Assembly (NCBI GenBank): GCA_021234155.1 | Contig: JAJEKV010000031.1 | Span: 6,836,748-6,900,747 of the forward strand | DNA from: Isoetes taiwanensis | Taxonomy: Eukaryota > Streptophyta > Lycopodiopsida > Isoetales > Isoetaceae | DNA: 64,000 nt | Reading direction: 5' to 3' | In this document: positions 60,934 to 64,000 of the stretch, in pieces | How positions within the stretch are numbered: position 1 is the first letter of the stretch | Layout of the letters: every line of letters starts with the position of its first letter | The notes under the pieces: model-generated | What the model saw: the letters and a program-made list of their open reading frames with translations, nothing else | What the model was told of the DNA's origin: nothing | Databases searched by the model: none | Position numbers and translations under genes: made by a program

Positions 60934-61208
60934 AGCAAGTGTGATGAGGAAAAAGATCCTATTGCCAGGTTCTTGGCCGTGGTTAGATGGCATATTTCTA
61001 CTGTTAGAGCTGTTCCTTTTGGTAAGGCGCCTTATAATCCTGTTCTTGGAGAAACACATCACGTTTCTTATGGAGATTTCAACATTTTGTTGGAGCAGGT
61101 AAGGACGTTTTTATGTTATATTCTAATCTTGGTTCTTGGGTTCAATGATCATGATGCCAGATTCTTGAATAGGTTTCTCATCATCCCCCGCATTATCTCG
61201 AAGCCTAG
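60934..61208 (+). pseudogene. oxysterol-binding protein-related (ORP) fragment
   Basis: Exon 60934-61098 reads KCDEEKDPIARFLAVVRWHI, VPFGKAPYNPVLGETHHVSY, FNILLEQ. After a GT-AG intron (donor 61099, acceptor ending 61172) it continues VSHHPP, completing the ORP signature EQVSHHPP. ORPs transfer sterols and lipids between membranes. Six codons later there is a stop (61206-61208), and no later ORP exons were found, so the gene is truncated. Confidence 0.75.
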
Positions 61209-63420
61209 CCTATCCACGTGTCTAAAAAATTGAGATGGACACGCAACATGCCGTTGAATATTGATCTAAAGAAATGGAGGGTTGAGAAAAATAAAGAAGT
61301 CGATGCCGGTTGGAAACGTCCCCGGAGCCTTCATCAGCCAGAGAGATCTTTGAACCTTTTTTTTTTGGTCTTTTCTTTTTTCCTCCGATTTGATTTTTCT
61401 TCCTTTTTGGTCCCCCGGAAGTCCCTTTTTGCTCCATTTTTCCACCAATTAAACTCTTTGATTTTACTGCACTTTCATACCTGGTTTCCATTGGTGCAGC
61501 AGATCAGACGTGACTAATAGGGAAGATACGAGATAGTGCTTTTATGGCCTGTGTCTTTGTCAAAAAGCTTGCTGGATGACTATGGTCTTGAACGGAGTAG
61601 CTTGCAGGTCAGACAGTGCCATCGTTTTGTTCTGTGTTTAAAAGGAGGGGCACTTTTGTATTATGATCCACATACTCTATGGCAAGGATTTGAGTTCTAG
61701 AGCGGCCATTTGTGCTTAGAAGACAGATGTTATTTCTCTGATCAAGATTCAGATGTCCAGGTGCAACCTATTCTGCTTGATTTGATAGGCCTTTTAGCAT
61801 GCCTAATTTGTGGATTTTGTAAATCGCAGGTTTTGGGTTCTCTTGTCTCTGGTCATTGCATTTTGCTGGTAAATGTATACCTTTGGGCTTCTCATCCAGC
61901 TGCACGAAGCCATTCCAGGGAAGCAGTACAACAGATATGTTGAATTGGTAGTTGGTACAAGTAGCTTTTGGTGGGTGCTTTTAAAATTAACTGGTTTAGG
62001 ATCACATGGTGTAATCATGTGGAAAAATGCCTAGGAGCCAGATTTGAGGGCATAACGCTTCCCCACATGCAACTCGGATGTATCTTGTATCTGCAGTAAT
62101 GATTGCTTTAAAATCCGTCCGTATCTTCTTCTTGTCTTCTTCTTATTCTGTTTCTTCTTCTTAGAGTGGTCCGGAATGTCATGTTCTAGAAAAAAGCATG
62201 TGCAATTTGAATATGCTTCGCCATCCATGATCTAGAATGCTTGGCATCAAACTCAAAGAATGTGGAACATTGGATGATTTTCATTAAAAAATTCACATGA
62301 TCTGAGGGAATGTTTTTGTAACATGTTTCCTTTTTTAATGCAGGAGAGAAACTAGGCACATATCTAGGAGTGGTTCCACTGCTAAGTCTCCTGCTGGCAC
62401 AGCTACAAGGCTCATAATCTTTGGGGCAGCTTTATGAATATATTAGTTTTGGGCTTTGGATTATCCATACCAAGGACCATTAGAGGTTGCTTGGCCTTGT
62501 CGAAATATCTACTACTCATGTCTTCCATAGTTGCCCGCTACTTCAAACAAAGGTAAGAGGTATTTCCGTGAACACTTCGAAGTAAAATTTCATGATATGT
62601 ATCCTTCTGCAATACACTAATTACAAGTCCGATGTCTACGTTTGGCTATGCTGCACAGGGATTGGCTGGCTTGAAACCAGTTATACTGACCAGGAATACT
62701 GATGGCAATGGCCCTGAACCTGCATGCTCAAGACGTTACTCACAGAGTCATGTTTCCATGTGCCTCCTCTTTATAACTGTGATTCCCAAGGAGGACGAGA
62801 TCTTGGTAGAATACTTGTTGAGTGGGGAACTAAACTGAAAGAAAATGTTTCAGAAGGTTAGTATGTTCTGGAATTCAATTTCAGAATCTGTGGAGACTAT
62901 TGTTTTCCAAAGAAATATACAACAGGGAGAGTATAGTAGAGGAGAAAGAAATCAATATTTCTTTTTTGTTAAGTTTTGTTTTTTTGTTGCAAATAAATGG
63001 TGCACTTTCTTCTGTTTCTTTTCTTGCCGTCCATTTCCCCCATAGCCAGAACCTCTGAACTTTCCTTTCTCAATTTTATCTAGCCCGAGTGCAGGCACCA
63101 GCTGTCTTCCCTTTTCTGCTTGAATGGGCCTTTGCTCGCCTTTCCCTAAATTTACCAGCGTCGATTGGGCGGATTTGGCTGCTTAGCATCAGGAATGGGG
63201 GCGTTTTCCTAAATCTGGAATTGGGTATGGATATGGATCTATCGAGATTCGTGTAAATTGAACACTTTTTTTTTATGGTATATAGAGGATTTGTGCCCTA
63301 GAGATAGTAGAAAGATATGGGGTTCTGCCCTAGGTTCTGTGCCATCGGGATTTTCTACATGGAAATGTGGGTCCTATAAGGATCTTTGGATATGGTGTAC
63401 AGTGATCAAGGGGTTGGGCT
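61209..63420. other. no gene recognised
   Basis: A pyrimidine-rich stretch (61350-61440) and several short frames (e.g. 62632-62838, plus) without recognisable domains. No element ends were seen. Confidence 0.35.
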
Positions 63421-63424
63421 CCAA

Positions 63425-63593
63425 TGGAAACCTCCCCAACTTTTCTTGAAACCTCCCCAACTTTCCTTGGAAACCTCCCCTCTTTCCCGGAAACCTCCCC
63501 AACTTTCCCTGGAAACCTCCCCAACTTTCTCCATATTAGAAAACAGGGGAGGTTTCTTTCCAGGTTAACAGGAAAAGGTGGGGAGGTTTCCCC
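63425..63593. repeat. five tandem ~21-bp repeats followed by inverted copies
   Basis: ggaaacctccccaactttcc occurs about five times in a row (63425-63530), then in inverted form at 63546-63561 and 63577-63593 (ggggaggtttc). A further pair at 63722-63770 repeats the theme. The region can fold into hairpins and looks like the subterminal part of a transposon. Confidence 0.7.
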
Positions 63594-63787
63594 AAAAAAA
63601 AAGGCACTCTAAATTTGCACGAAGACCAAGACTAGCCCCCGTGCATCTCGGTCCTCGTGTGTTGCAGTCCATTGGTGGTTGCCAACATTAATGACTATTT
63701 TTTATTTTTTTAAATATTTTATGGAAACCTCCTCAACTTTCCAAAGAAACTAGGGGAGGTTTTCACAAAATGTCTATAAAATTTCAA

Positions 63788-63884
63788 AGTGAGCTATTTC
63801 TTGAAGCAAATCGTCTATTTGAGTTCTTCTTTCATCAAGTGAGCTATTTCTTGAAGCAAATCGTCTCTTTGAGTTCTTTCATCA
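63788..63884. repeat. tandem duplication of ~48 bp
   Basis: Units 63788-63837 and 63838-63884 both start agtgagctatttcttgaagc and end tttcatca. The second lacks 3 bp. Confidence 0.85.
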
Positions 63885-64000
63885 ACGAATTCATCCAAGC
63901 TTTTTCTTCAAGTAAATCGTCCCTACACCTTCTTCTTCCTTCAACCACGAATTCATCCGTTCGCCGTGATTCCCATAGACTATTTCATCTTTCGTTCTTT

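Noticed and set aside
63425-63530. CRISPR-like array
   Set aside because: The genome is a plant nuclear one, the units are contiguous without unique spacers, and inverted copies follow.

Overview
This window is nuclear DNA of a land plant. The evidence is spliceosomal GT-AG introns, plant-type Ty1/copia and Ty3/gypsy LTR retrotransposons, L1-type LINEs, a Mutator-like element, and host genes typical of plants (a BTB/POZ protein, PPR, GDSL esterase and ORP fragments, an apple/PAN-like membrane protein). The ARID-, DUF7869- and LINE-like sequences might fit a seed-free lineage such as a fern or lycophyte, but the species cannot be fixed from sequence alone.

Left part (1-13 kb): a partial minus-strand gene with an ARID-like exon runs off the left edge. 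Next come a 434-bp terminal-inverted-repeat element, a small single-exon gene for a signal-peptide/PAN-like/transmembrane protein, and the best host gene here: a complete 12-exon BTB/POZ gene (minus strand, 845 codons, all introns GT-AG with consistent phases). After it lie mostly empty sequence, a LINE 3' remnant and a 270-bp tandem duplication.

Middle part (13-53 kb) is almost entirely transposons. A copia element (13038-19163) carries two related small insertions back to back. A decayed LINE (about 21.75-27.33 kb) is interrupted by a 444-bp miniature LTR element (TRIM) whose LTRs contain a tRNA-like sequence. From 31.5 to 50.3 kb there is a four-level nest, supported by target-site duplications: a LINE is split by a gypsy element (TSD tcttg), the left LTR of that gypsy element is split by a Mutator-like element (9-bp TSD), and that is split by a young gypsy element (TSD gtacg; LTRs with about two differences). 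Next to the nest is a frameshifted DDE-like (DUF7869-type) coding region.

Right part (53-64 kb) holds fragments of host genes: a decayed 3-methyladenine-DNA-glycosylase-I-like gene, and pieces of a GDSL esterase, a PPR protein and an oxysterol-binding-protein-related protein. Foldback repeats and short tandem repeats lie among them. The only host genes that look functional are the BTB gene and the PAN-like gene. The transposon genes are mostly broken, with the youngest gypsy element closest to intact.
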